Shown here: piece by piece, positions 30,058-38,404 of the stretch
Layout of the letters: every line of letters begins with the position of its first letter
Numbering within the stretch: the stretch's first letter is position 1
Origin: SZUA-442 sp963792405
GTDB lineage: Bacteria; Actinomycetota; Acidimicrobiia; Spongiisociales; UBA5794
Assembly: GCA_963792405.1 (NCBI GenBank)
Contig: CAWBVU010000001.1
Location: 1 to 64,000, forward strand
Length of the DNA stretch: 64,000 nt
Direction: 5' to 3'
Made by a program: the position numbers and the translations under genes
The notes under the pieces: model-generated
Told to the model about the DNA's origin: nothing
Databases searched by the model: none
What the model saw: the letters and a program-made list of their open reading frames with translations, nothing else

Positions 30058-31983
30058 CTACGCGTCCAGGAAGCGGACGTCCTTGGCGTTCTGTTGGATG
30101 AAGAGGCGCCTCGCCTCGACGTCGTTGCCCATGAGGATCGAGAACGTCTCCTCTGCGGAGAACTGCTCCTCGAGCTCGACGCGCAGGAGGGTGCGATGCT
30201 CGGGGTCCATCGTGGTCTCCCAGAGCTCGCCTGCGTTCATCTCACCAAGGCCCTTGAACCGCTGGATGTTGATCTTCCTGCCCTCGTTCTCGCGTTTGAA
30301 GCGGTCGAGGTCGTCGTCGTTCTGGATCCATGTCGTCTTGGTGCCGATCTTCGCCGAGTACAGGGGCGGCTGGGCGATGTAGACGAATCCGTTCTCGATC
30401 AGCTGTGTCATGTGGCGGAAGAAGAACGTCAGCAGGAGCGTCCGGATGTGGGCACCGTCGACGTCGGCATCGGTCAGGATGACGATCTTCTTGTACCGGA
30501 CCTTCGCCACATCCATCTCGTCACCGATGCCGGTTCCGATGGCCGTGATCAGCGACTGGATCTCCGTGTTCTGGAGGACGCGCGCCAGGCGGTTCTTCTC
30601 GACGTTGATGATCTTGCCCCTGATCGGGAGGATCGCCTGGAACTCCGAGTTCCGGGCTTGTTTCGCCGAGCCACCCGCCGAGTCCCCCTCGACGATGAAC
30701 AGCTCGGATCGGTCGGGGTCCTTCGTCGAGCAGTCGGAGAGCTTCCCCGGGAGGCCCGCCGATTCGAGGAGGCTCTTCCGGCGCGTGAGGTCACGTGCCT
30801 GACGAGCGGCCGCCCGCGCCCGCGCGGCCTGGGAAGCCTTGTCGGCGATGCGCCTGGCATCGCCGGGGTTGCGCTCGAGCCATTCCGGGAAGGCCTGGTT
30901 GAGCGCCTTCTGGACGAAGGAGCGGATCTCCGTGTTGCCGAGCTTGGTCTTGGTCTGCCCCTCGAACTGGGGGTTGCGCACCTTGGCCGAGATGACGGCC
31001 GTCACCCCTTCGCGGACATCCTCTCCCTGGAGGTTCTGGTCCTTGTCCTTGAGGACGCCCCTGCCGCGGGCGAAATCGTTGATCGCCCTCGTGAGCGCCG
31101 TGCGGAACCCCTCTTCGTGGGTTCCACCCTCGTGCGTGTTGATGTTGTTGGCGAACGACAGGATGGTCTCGTTGTAGCCGCTGGTCCATTGCAGGGCCAC
31201 CTCGACCTCGCCCTCGGGGCCGGTGTGCTCGAAGTACGCCACCTTCGAGTGGATGGGCTCGCGGGAAGCGTTGAGGTGCTTGACGAAGTCGACGATGCCG
31301 CCCGAGTACTTGAAGGTCTCCTCGAACGGTTCGCCCTTGCGCTCGTCCCTGAAACGGATCTCGAGGCCCTTGTTGAGGAACGCCATTTCCCTCAGGCGGT
31401 TCACGACGGTCTTGCGCGAGTACTCGGTGGTCTCCTCGAAGATCTCGGGATCGGCCCAGAAGGTGACCTGGGTGCCGGAGCGCTTCATCGGCTTGACCTT
31501 GGCGAGCTTGGCGGTCGGCGCGCCGTACGAGAAGGATTGGCTCCAGAGGTGCCCGTCCCTGACGACCTCGACGTCGGTGCGGAGGGACAGGGCGTTGACC
31601 ACCGACACGCCCACGCCGTGGAGGCCTCCGGACACCTGGTAGGCACCCGAATCGAACTTCCCACCCGCGTGGAGCGTGGTGAGGACGGTCGTCACCGCGG
31701 GCTGGCCCGTCTTCTCGTGCTTGGTGACGGGGATCCCCCTGCCGTTGTCCCTCACGCGGACCCCGCCGTCGGCGAGGAGCGTCACATCGATACGCGTGCA
31801 GTGGCCGGCCATCGCCTCGTCCACAGAGTTGTCCACAACCTCCCAGATGAGGTGGTGGAGTCCCTTGGGGCCCGTCGACCCGATGTACATCGCGGGTCGA
31901 CGACGAACGGCTTCGAGGCCCTCGAGGACCTGGATCGAATCCGCTTCGTACGACGCGCCTGAGGCACGTTTGGAGTTGCTCAC
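30058..31983 (-). CDS. gyrB: DNA gyrase subunit B
   Basis: A 641-residue gyrase B, the ATPase partner of GyrA. It has the GHKL ATP-binding motifs (EVVDNSVDEAMAG, RVRDNGRGIPV, GGLHGVGVSVVNALS) and the TOPRIM motifs EGDSAGGSAKQAR and ILTDADVDGAHIRTLLLTFF. I place the start at the GTG at 31983, with AAAGGAG four bases upstream. A longer reading to 32238 would overlap dciA in antisense-like fashion and lacks family similarity. The length matches actinobacterial GyrB. It sits in the dnaA-dnaN-recF-dciA-gyrB-gyrA order. Confidence 0.97.
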   Translation of the reverse strand: MSNSKRASGASYEADSIQVLEGLEAVRRRPAMYIGSTGPKGLHHLIWEVVDNSVDEAMAGHCTRIDVTLLADGGVRVRDNGRGIPVTKHEKTGQPAVTTVLTTLHAGGKFDSGAYQVSGGLHGVGVSVVNALSLRTDVEVVRDGHLWSQSFSYGAPTAKLAKVKPMKRSGTQVTFWADPEIFEETTEYSRKTVVNRLREMAFLNKGLEIRFRDERKGEPFEETFKYSGGIVDFVKHLNASREPIHSKVAYFEHTGPEGEVEVALQWTSGYNETILSFANNINTHEGGTHEEGFRTALTRAINDFARGRGVLKDKDQNLQGEDVREGVTAVISAKVRNPQFEGQTKTKLGNTEIRSFVQKALNQAFPEWLERNPGDARRIADKASQAARARAAARQARDLTRRKSLLESAGLPGKLSDCSTKDPDRSELFIVEGDSAGGSAKQARNSEFQAILPIRGKIINVEKNRLARVLQNTEIQSLITAIGTGIGDEMDVAKVRYKKIVILTDADVDGAHIRTLLLTFFFRHMTQLIENGFVYIAQPPLYSAKIGTKTTWIQNDDDLDRFKRENEGRKINIQRFKGLGEMNAGELWETTMDPEHRTLLRVELEEQFSAEETFSILMGNDVEARRLFIQQNAKDVRFLDA

Positions 31984-32068
31984 GAGGCTCCTTTGACTCC
32001 CCGTCAGGGCAGGGATTCGCGGGTTGATGACAGTGGTGTAAGTATACCGGGGTCGGGGGACAAACCCT

Positions 32069-32419
32069 TTATTCCCTTGGGATTTCGGGCGGCCGATCGC
32101 GCGAGACCCTGAGCCGCACCGACGCCACGAGACCCGGCCCGTACCGTTCCTCGATGGCTCCCAGGAGCGACTCGATCTGGTAGCGGAGGAGCGACGCCGT
32201 CCCCCCGTCCGGCACCGTGACGAGCAGGGTCCCGTCACGCACGCCGATGGGCGTCGCGAGGGCCCACTCGCCTGGTGCGACGTCTGCCCAGGCGTCGACG
32301 AGCTCGCCCTGACGGATGTCCACAGGCACCGTGGCCTGCTCCATCACGCGTCCCAGGAGGTCGCTGATCTCCTGGGGGTCGGATCGATCGCCATACTTGA
32401 GGTACTTCGCCCTTGTCAT
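32069..32419 (-). CDS. dciA: DciA-family (DUF721) helicase loader
   Basis: A 116-residue protein in the usual place between recF and gyrB. The C-terminal half has the DUF721 core pattern GELVDAWADVAPGEWALATPIGVRDGTLLVTV, then a helix SLLRYQIESLLGAIEERYG. DciA proteins load or activate the replicative helicase DnaB in bacteria that lack DnaC/DnaI. The ATG at 32419 overlaps the recF stop (ATGA), so the two are coupled. The N-terminal extension is short, consistent with the minimal actinobacterial form. Confidence 0.85.
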   Translation of the reverse strand: MTRAKYLKYGDRSDPQEISDLLGRVMEQATVPVDIRQGELVDAWADVAPGEWALATPIGVRDGTLLVTVPDGGTASLLRYQIESLLGAIEERYGPGLVASVRLRVSRDRPPEIPRE

Positions 32420-33504
32420 GTCACAGTTCCATCCCTGACCGACCACCGCCTGCCGGAGATCGGAACCTCATCTTCCCTCGCCGTTGTGACGAAAACCTGG
32501 CCGGCAGGGATGAGCGACAGGACCCTCGACGCCCTCTCATGGTCGAGCTCCGAGAACACGTCGTCGAGGAGCAGGATCGGAGTGGTGTCGCGCAGCTCCT
32601 CGATCACACGATGGGCACCGATGCGGAGGGCGAGGGCGACCGTGCGCTGCTCACCCTGTGATGCGCGGGTCCTCGTCGCCCTGCCATCGAGTTCCAGGCC
32701 GGGCTCGTCCCTGTGGGGTCCCACCGTCGTCGTGCGCAGGTCCATGTCCCTGTCGTGCCGGGCGCCGAGGGCGACCCGGAGTGCCTCCTCGAGGGCACCC
32801 ACGTCGGGCGCGAGCTCCGATCCCCACGTGCTCTGGTAGGCCCATCTGAGGGAGCCCGCCCCACCCACCGTGTCGTATGCCTCCTCGAGGTGGGGCTGGA
32901 GGGCCGTGGCGACGGCCCTGCGGTGGTGGAGGACCCTCGCTCCCGAGGACGCGAGCCGTTCGTCCCACACGCCGAGGGTCACGCGATCGGTGGTCCTGCC
33001 CTCGTGGCGCAACAACGTATTGCGCTGACGGAGGCAACGGTCGTACTCGGTGAGGTCCGCTCCCGCCTGCGGCCACAGGCGCGACGCGAGATCGTCGAGG
33101 TAGTCCCTTCGCATGGCCGGACCCCGCTTGACCACGTCGAGGTCGTCAGGAAGGAAGGCGACCATGGGGGCGGCGTGGAGGAGGTCCGCCAGACGCTGTG
33201 GCCGCTTCCCGTTGACACGTACGATCCTGCGTCCCTGCGAGGGCAGCTCGCACTCGATCGTCGTCTCCGTTGCCCCCCCGGCGATGCCTCCACGCACGAC
33301 GGCGTCCGTGGCGCCGTCGCGGACCAGCGCCTCGTCAGGGACGCCTCGGAAGGATCGCATCATGCCGAGGTAGCCGATCGCCTCGAGGATCGACGTCTTG
33401 CCCATCCCGTTGTCGCCGACGAGGACGTTGACGCCGGGATGGGGACTGAACGAGAGCTCCCCGTAGCAGCGGAAATCCCTCAGCTCGAGCCAGGAGAGGT
33501 GCAC
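32416..33504 (-). CDS. recF: DNA replication and repair protein RecF
   Basis: A 362-residue SMC-like ATPase that helps load RecA at single-strand gaps. It has Walker A GDNGMGKTSILEAIGYLGMMRSFRG, signature-type ASQGEQRTVALALRIG and Walker B TPILLLDDVFSELD. The N-terminus LSWLELRDFRCYGELSFSPHPGVN is typical of RecF. It begins ten bases after the dnaN stop and overlaps dciA, consistent with a single transcript from dnaN. It has normal length and no missing motif. Confidence 0.95.
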   Translation of the reverse strand: MHLSWLELRDFRCYGELSFSPHPGVNVLVGDNGMGKTSILEAIGYLGMMRSFRGVPDEALVRDGATDAVVRGGIAGGATETTIECELPSQGRRIVRVNGKRPQRLADLLHAAPMVAFLPDDLDVVKRGPAMRRDYLDDLASRLWPQAGADLTEYDRCLRQRNTLLRHEGRTTDRVTLGVWDERLASSGARVLHHRRAVATALQPHLEEAYDTVGGAGSLRWAYQSTWGSELAPDVGALEEALRVALGARHDRDMDLRTTTVGPHRDEPGLELDGRATRTRASQGEQRTVALALRIGAHRVIEELRDTTPILLLDDVFSELDHERASRVLSLIPAGQVFVTTAREDEVPISGRRWSVRDGTVT

Positions 33505-33514
33505 GGCACCCTTC

Positions 33515-34594
33515 TCAGAGCCGGACGGGCATCAGCAGGTAGCGGAAGTCCATGGACTCGGCACCGTGGATGAGGCCCGGCTTGAGCGGATCGCTCGACT
33601 CGATGACGACCTTCTCGTCATCCACCGCGGACACTCCGTCCGTGAGGTACCTCGTGTTGAAGGCGATGGTCATGTCGGCACCCGTGTACTCGCCGTCGAG
33701 GAGTTCGGTCGCCTCGCCCACCTCCTGGCGGATCACGCTCAACTCCACTCCACCGCTGTGCATGGCGAGGCGAACCGGGATGTGGTCCTCGGCGACGAGG
33801 GCGGCCCGACCCACGGCCTCCAGCAAGTGCTCCTTGTCGACGACCAGGCGGTTGGCATGGCCCTCCGGGAGCAGCTGGCGATAATTCGGGAAGGTCGCAT
33901 CGATCACCCGGACGGTGAGCCTCCCCTGGCTCGTGACGAATGATGCGTCCCTTTCACCGAGGGCCACCTTCATCGCCCCCGCACCGACGGTGCGCGACAG
34001 CTCTCGGAGTGCCCGGTACGGCACGAGCTTCGAGCCCTCGGCCTCCACGCCGGGGACGTCCCTCACGGCGAGGCGGTACGAGTCGGTGGCCACGAGTCGC
34101 AGGGCCCCCTCGTTCGACTCGAACAGCACGCCGGTGAGCGTCGGTCGTGCGTCGTCGGTCGATGCGGCCACGCCGGCCTGTGCCAGGGCGCGGGTCAGTG
34201 TCGCACCATCGACCTCGACCGCGCCGGTGAGGTCCGCCTCGGCGACCTTCGGGTAGTCGTCGACCGACATCGCCCGCAGGTTGAACCTCGGGCCGTTCCC
34301 GGTGATCTCGACCTCGGACTCGTCGGAGGACATCACCACTGCGCCCGACGGCAGCTTCCTGACCGCCTCGGCGGCGAGCTTCGCCGGGATGACGGTGCGG
34401 CCGTCCTCGGTCACCTCGACGTCGAGGAACGTCCTCACCGTCACCTCGTTGTCGGTCCCTGTGACCGTCAGCCTCCCCCCGGCCACCTCACAGAGCACGC
34501 CCTGGAGGATCGGGAGTGGTGACCGGGTTCCGACTGCTCGCCCTGCCCGCGCCAGGACATCAGCGAGATCGTCTCGTTCTGCTCGGATGCGCAC
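33515..34594 (-). CDS. dnaN: DNA polymerase III sliding clamp (beta subunit)
   Basis: A 359-residue sliding clamp built from three similar domains. It begins RIRAERDDLADVLARAGRAV and ends in the conserved clamp C-terminus YLLMPVRL, which forms part of the protein-binding pocket. It keeps polymerase and repair proteins on DNA. I start at the GTG at 34594, which has GGGGAG upstream at a normal distance; the extra 34 codons upstream run through the probable origin and have no clamp similarity. It is separated from dnaA by a 189-base region with DnaA boxes. Confidence 0.96.
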   Translation of the reverse strand: MRIRAERDDLADVLARAGRAVGTRSPLPILQGVLCEVAGGRLTVTGTDNEVTVRTFLDVEVTEDGRTVIPAKLAAEAVRKLPSGAVVMSSDESEVEITGNGPRFNLRAMSVDDYPKVAEADLTGAVEVDGATLTRALAQAGVAASTDDARPTLTGVLFESNEGALRLVATDSYRLAVRDVPGVEAEGSKLVPYRALRELSRTVGAGAMKVALGERDASFVTSQGRLTVRVIDATFPNYRQLLPEGHANRLVVDKEHLLEAVGRAALVAEDHIPVRLAMHSGGVELSVIRQEVGEATELLDGEYTGADMTIAFNTRYLTDGVSAVDDEKVVIESSDPLKPGLIHGAESMDFRYLLMPVRL

Positions 34595-34783
34595 GTGTTC
34601 TCCCCTGCCGTTGCTACTGCTGTTGTGATATTGAGAGAGTAGGAGTGGTAGTAGGCCCTGTGGATTGTGGAGAGGTCCACGGAAGGCCCTCCACACAAGG
34701 GTTTGGCCATCCCCAGGCCCTGTGGGGAGATCGCGTGTTGTCCACGACCCGCCCGCCCGGTGACGCGAGGCTGTGGATCCCCG
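34595..34783. other. oriC: Probable replication origin (oriC) between dnaA and dnaN
   Basis: This gene-free stretch holds several near-matches to the DnaA box: TGTGGATTG at 34659-34667, TTGTCCACG at 34738-34746 and TGTGGATCC at 34772-34780. On the plus strand the triplets TAG GAG TGG TAG TAG (34640-34654) are followed by a GC cluster GCCC (34655-34658) and then the first box. This is the order described for the basal unwinding element: DnaA-trios, GC cluster, DnaA box. The trio side is also the most A/T-rich part of the interval. Position between dnaA and dnaN is typical of actinobacterial origins. Confidence 0.65.
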
Positions 34784-36169
34784 TCATCTTGTCCCCAGCT
34801 CCTGCGTGATCGAAGTGACCTGGTCGTAGACGTCCTTGTCCTCGAGGAGAAGCCCCTTGATCTTGTCGACGGCGTGCATCACGGTCGTGTGGTCCCTGCC
34901 GCCGAAGGCTGCGCCGATGCGTGGCAGGGACAGCCCCGTGTGCTCGCGGCACATGTACATGGCGACCTGGCGCTGGCGTGCCAGGGGTTGGCGACGCGAG
35001 CTCCCGATGAGATCCGAGACGTCGAGTCCGTAGAAGCGGGCGACCGTCGAGATGATGCCGTCGGACGTCAAGGGGGCGGAGTTCTGCAGGTGCACGACGT
35101 CCCGGAGCACGGTCGTCGCCATCTCCCTCGTCACCGGCTGGCCGGTGAGTGTGGCATAGGCGGTCACCCTCGTGAGGGCACCTTCGAGCTCACGGATGTT
35201 GTCGTACACGTTGGCCGCGATGAACTCGAGGACGTCCGCGGGGACGCCGGTGCGAGTGGTCGCTGCGTTCTTGCGGAGGATGGCGAGACGCGTCTCGATG
35301 TCCGGGCTCTGGATGTCCGTGGTCAGCCCCCACTCGAACCGGCTCCGGAGGCGATCCTCGATCGTGCGCAGCTCCCTCGGGGGGCGGTCAGACGAGATCA
35401 CCAGCTGGTTGCCCGCCTCGTAGAGGGAGTTGAACGTGTGGAAGAACTCCTCGAGCACCTGTTCCTTGCCCTCGAAGAACTGCACGTCGTCGAGGAGGAG
35501 GAGGTCCACCTTGCGGTAGCGCGACTTGAAGTCGCCCATCTGCTTGCGGCGGATCGAGTTGATGAAGTCGTTGAAGAAGGATTCCGAGGTCACGTACCGG
35601 ACGGTCGATCCGGGAGAGAGCTCCAGGCGGTGCTGGCCCACGGCATGGAGGAGGTGGGTCTTGCCGAGGCCTGCGCCGGCGTAGATGAAGAGCGGGTTGT
35701 ACTGCTGGCCCGGCTGCTCTGCGACCGCCTGCGCTGCGGCGTGGGCGAACCGGTTCGACGGGCCGACGACGAAGTTCTCGAACGAGTACCTCGAGACGAG
35801 GTTCGAGGTGTCCGCAGGTGGGGTGGACCCGGCGTACGCCGCCTCCTCGAAGGTCGGCTGATAGGGGCGGTGGACGGGTTCCGCCTCCCGGTCCTCGAGG
35901 TCGAGGGCAGTGACCGTCACCGTGACGGTGAGGGGTTCGGGCCAGACCGAGGAAGCGATCTCCCTGATCTGGTGGATGTAGTTGTCCTTCACCCACGTCG
36001 CGTTGAAGCGATTGGGCGCCTCGAGGAACACCGTGCCGTCGCTGGCTGTCACCGACAGGGGCCTGATCCAGGTCTCCCACTTCGCCACGCCGAGGATCTC
36101 CCGCATGCGGCTGTGGAAGAGATCGGCCTGTGCATCGCTGACGGCACGCGGAGTCTGTGCAACTTCCAC
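34784..36169 (-). CDS. dnaA: Chromosomal replication initiator protein DnaA
   Basis: A 461-residue initiator ATPase. Domain I is about 1-90; domain III has Walker A GAGLGKTHLLHA, Walker B VDLLLLDDVQFFEGK and sensor motifs; the C-terminal domain IV has the DNA-binding signature GGRDHTTVMHAVDKI. It binds DnaA boxes and opens the origin. I start at the GTG at 36169 because family similarity begins there; an AGGAG lies eleven bases upstream, slightly far. A longer reading to an ATG at 36223 adds eighteen residues that overlap a DnaA-box cluster. The linker domain II is short. Confidence 0.96.
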   Translation of the reverse strand: MEVAQTPRAVSDAQADLFHSRMREILGVAKWETWIRPLSVTASDGTVFLEAPNRFNATWVKDNYIHQIREIASSVWPEPLTVTVTVTALDLEDREAEPVHRPYQPTFEEAAYAGSTPPADTSNLVSRYSFENFVVGPSNRFAHAAAQAVAEQPGQQYNPLFIYAGAGLGKTHLLHAVGQHRLELSPGSTVRYVTSESFFNDFINSIRRKQMGDFKSRYRKVDLLLLDDVQFFEGKEQVLEEFFHTFNSLYEAGNQLVISSDRPPRELRTIEDRLRSRFEWGLTTDIQSPDIETRLAILRKNAATTRTGVPADVLEFIAANVYDNIRELEGALTRVTAYATLTGQPVTREMATTVLRDVVHLQNSAPLTSDGIISTVARFYGLDVSDLIGSSRRQPLARQRQVAMYMCREHTGLSLPRIGAAFGGRDHTTVMHAVDKIKGLLLEDKDVYDQVTSITQELGTR

Positions 36170-36211
36170 AGTGAAAATGTCTCCTCTTCCGGCTTGCGCC
36201 CAGCCCTGAAA

Positions 36212-36244
36212 CTGTCCACACATCTGTCCACATGATGTGGAGAA
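36212..36244. promoter_or_regulatory. Cluster of three DnaA boxes upstream of dnaA
   Basis: CTGTCCACA at 36212-36220 and again at 36224-36232, then TGTGGAGAA (reverse TTCTCCACA) at 36236-36244. Each differs by one base from TTGTCCACA or TTATCCACA. The spacing of about 12 bases suggests cooperative binding, for dnaA autoregulation or as part of a bipartite origin. Confidence 0.65.
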
Positions 36245-36589
36245 GATGCGTCACGGCGGTCGCTGTGCCGGCCCCGTGACCGTTGCCCTCCCGGGGAAGA
36301 GCGGGTATCCGCGTGGAGAGCGTGGGCGAGCATAGGGACGGCCTGCGAGAGACGACAAGAGTGAGAAATCTCCGGGTACCTCAGCCTCCGAGGCCTGGCT
36401 TCCTCGGGCGCAAACCGTTGTGCCGCAAGCGATTTCGGCAGGGAGGCCGGTGGTTGGGGATGCGGAGCGAAGGTCGGTTTCGCCCCAGGGAGGCTTCGTC
36501 TGTGTTTCGCGGGCGCTCCGTAGTTTTCGCGGCTCGCCGGCCCTGCCGTCGACGGCCCGAGCCGATGGGTGTTTGGGACGGTCGGCATC

Positions 36590-36595
36590 TAGACT
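36590..36595 (+). promoter_or_regulatory. Candidate -10 element of the rpmH promoter
   Basis: TAGACT about 70 bases before the rpmH ATG. No convincing -35 is visible. Unlike many genes here, this would give a leadered transcript. Confidence 0.3.
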
Positions 36596-36666
36596 GTCGG
36601 CGTCCCGCGACTGACCGCGGGTGCCTCCAACACCTCCGACACCGACGAGTGGGGACCCACCTCATC

Positions 36667-36801
36667 ATGAAGCGCACCTACCAACCCAACAACCGCCGAA
36701 GGAAGCGCAAGCACGGATTCCGCGGCCGTATGCGGACCCGCTCGGGGCGCTCGCTGATCCTGCGGCGCCGCGCAAAGGGACGTCACAGTCTCTCGGCCTG
36801 A
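36667..36801 (+). CDS. rpmH: 50S ribosomal protein L34
   Basis: A 44-residue, very basic protein matching L34 along its full length: MKRTYQPNNRRRKRKHGFRG then MRTRSGRSLILRRRAKGRHSLSA. It is a structural part of the large ribosomal subunit. It stands at the conserved position divergent from dnaA and is followed thirteen bases later by rnpA, the usual L34-RNase P pair. Confidence 0.98.
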   Translation: MKRTYQPNNRRRKRKHGFRGRMRTRSGRSLILRRRAKGRHSLSA

Positions 36802-36814
36802 CGGCGCTCGCTTC

Positions 36815-37159
36815 GTGTCCCTGCGACCCGGTTCCCGCTTCGAAGACGTCTACCGCATCGGTGCTCGTGCCCGTCGCGGCGCCATCACCGTGTTTGCAGC
36901 GGACGGGCGCGCCACGCTCCCCGAGGTGGGGGTCGTGGCGGGAAGGCGGGTCGGTGGCGCCGTACGACGCAATCGTGCGAAGCGGCGGCTCCGTGAGGCG
37001 GCACGGCGGGCACCGCTCGGCCCGGGCCGCGCCTACGTCGTGGTCGCGTCACCCGAGGTGGTGGACGTAGCATTCGGGGACCTTGTTGAATGGCTCGGGG
37101 CTGCCGTGACGGACGTCGACGGACGTGCCGTGGCACCTCGGCGGGAGCCGAACGAGTGA
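36815..37159 (+). CDS. rnpA: Ribonuclease P protein component
   Basis: A 114-residue basic protein that binds RNase P RNA and helps mature tRNA 5' ends. The signature RRNRAKRRLREAAR lies at about 50-63. An Arg-rich start (RPGSRFEDVYRIGARARRG) and the small beta-sheet pattern also fit. The start is a GTG at 36815, close behind rpmH. The stop overlaps the yidD start (GTGA). Confidence 0.95.
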   Translation: MSLRPGSRFEDVYRIGARARRGAITVFAADGRATLPEVGVVAGRRVGGAVRRNRAKRRLREAARRAPLGPGRAYVVVASPEVVDVAFGDLVEWLGAAVTDVDGRAVAPRREPNE

Positions 37160-37452
37160 AAGGCACAGCCGTGACCGCACCACGCACCGGACCGACCGGC
37201 CTCGGTCGACGATCCGCCATGACGGCCATCCGCGCCTACCAGAAGGTGCTGTCCCCGTTCCTCGGACGTAATTGTCGCTATTACCCCACGTGCTCGGCGT
37301 ACACGTACGAGGCGATCGAGATCCATGGCGTGGGGAAGGGATCATGGCTCGGGGTGAAACGCATCGGTCGGTGCCATCCGTGGCACGAGGGCGGCATCGA
37401 TCCCGTGCCCGGGTCTCCCGATGTCTCCGCACCCCGTGAGGTGACGCCATGA
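37156..37452 (+). CDS. yidD: Membrane protein insertion efficiency factor YidD
   Basis: A 98-residue protein with the YidD core IRAYQKVLSPFLGRNCRYYP, then TCSAYTYEAIE and GRCHPWHEGGIDPVP, including the three conserved cysteines. YidD assists YidC-mediated membrane insertion. It starts at a GTG overlapping the rnpA stop, and its stop overlaps the yidC ATG, so rnpA, yidD and yidC form one coupled chain. The N-terminal 15 residues are not conserved in the family. Confidence 0.95.
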   Translation: MKGTAVTAPRTGPTGLGRRSAMTAIRAYQKVLSPFLGRNCRYYPTCSAYTYEAIEIHGVGKGSWLGVKRIGRCHPWHEGGIDPVPGSPDVSAPREVTP

Positions 37453-38399
37453 ATCCGTGGACCCTCCTGCTGAATCTCCTCGGTGGGATCCTCTCGTTCT
37501 TCTACGACATCGTCCCCGAGTACGGCCTTGCAATCATCCTGCTGACCCTCCTCGTCGGTCTGGTGCTGTTCCCGCTCACGTACAAACAGACGAAGTCCAT
37601 GAAGGCGATGCAGGAGATCCAGCCCGAGGTCAAGAAGCTCCAGAAGGAGCTCAAGGGCGATCGGGAGGAGCTCAACAAGCAGTTGATGGCCCTCTACCAG
37701 GAACGAGGGGTGAACCCCGCAGCCGGGTGTCTTCCCTTGCTGGTCCAGATGCCGATCTGGTTCGCCCTCTACCGCGTTCTATGGCAGGGCGAGGGCATCC
37801 CCGCAGACTCGGCGCTCAAGTCGGTGATCGACACCGCCAACAATGCGCTGTACGTGAGTGACGCCAACGGGCTGACCAGCACCCTCAAGGAGGGCGTCGA
37901 CATCACGGCGAGCCAGTTCTCCCATGTCACCTTCTTGGGCATGAACCTCCTCGTGCGCCCTTCTGCAGCTGTCGACTTCGGGGATCTCAGCTTCAGTGGC
38001 CTCATCGGTGCCCTCCCCTACGTCCTCCTCATTGCGTTCATCGTGGTGGCGGGTTTCTACCAGCAGGTCCAGACCTCGCGTCGGCGCTCTGATGCCCAGG
38101 GCGATGAGGAACCGAATCCTCAGATGCAGACGATGCAGCGAGCCATGAAGATCCTCCCGATCGTCTTCGGATTCATCTCGTGGAACTTCGTGGCCGGTCT
38201 CGGTCTCTATTTCGCAACGTCGAACGTGTTCCGCGTCGGTCAGCAGGCCATCATCCTGCGGACGGCGGCGGCCGACAAGGGGGAGACGGCCGGCGGAAAG
38301 GGCGGGAAGGCGCCCGCCGATGAGCCCCCGGATGAGCCGCCGAGCTCGGGGCCATCGCAGAACGCCAGCAAGAAGCGCAACCGCAGAAGAAGGAAGTAG
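37449..38399 (+). CDS. yidC: Membrane protein insertase YidC/Oxa1
   Basis: A 316-residue insertase of the Gram-positive Oxa1 type with about five helices. Conserved features include a first helix pair, the cytoplasmic hairpin rich in Lys/Glu/Gln (QTKSMKAMQEIQPEVKKLQK), GVNPAAGCLPLLVQMPIWFALY, and a late helix VFGFISWNFVAGLGLYFATSN. The C-terminal tail is long and very basic (KKRNRRRRK), likely contacting the ribosome. It lacks the large periplasmic domain of proteobacterial YidC, as expected. Confidence 0.95.
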   Translation: MNPWTLLLNLLGGILSFFYDIVPEYGLAIILLTLLVGLVLFPLTYKQTKSMKAMQEIQPEVKKLQKELKGDREELNKQLMALYQERGVNPAAGCLPLLVQMPIWFALYRVLWQGEGIPADSALKSVIDTANNALYVSDANGLTSTLKEGVDITASQFSHVTFLGMNLLVRPSAAVDFGDLSFSGLIGALPYVLLIAFIVVAGFYQQVQTSRRRSDAQGDEEPNPQMQTMQRAMKILPIVFGFISWNFVAGLGLYFATSNVFRVGQQAIILRTAAADKGETAGGKGGKAPADEPPDEPPSSGPSQNASKKRNRRRRK

Positions 38400-38404
38400 C
38401 CCCG

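Larger units (their letters stand above)
36170..36666. other. dnaA-rpmH divergent intergenic region
   Basis: A gene-free stretch of about 500 bases between divergent dnaA and rpmH. The dnaA side holds three DnaA-box-like sequences within 33 bases (36212-36244). The rpmH side holds a TAGACT -10 candidate (36590-36595). The middle (about 36250-36560) has no reading frame with believable codon use or any RNA I recognise. It may be a second origin module. Confidence 0.6.
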
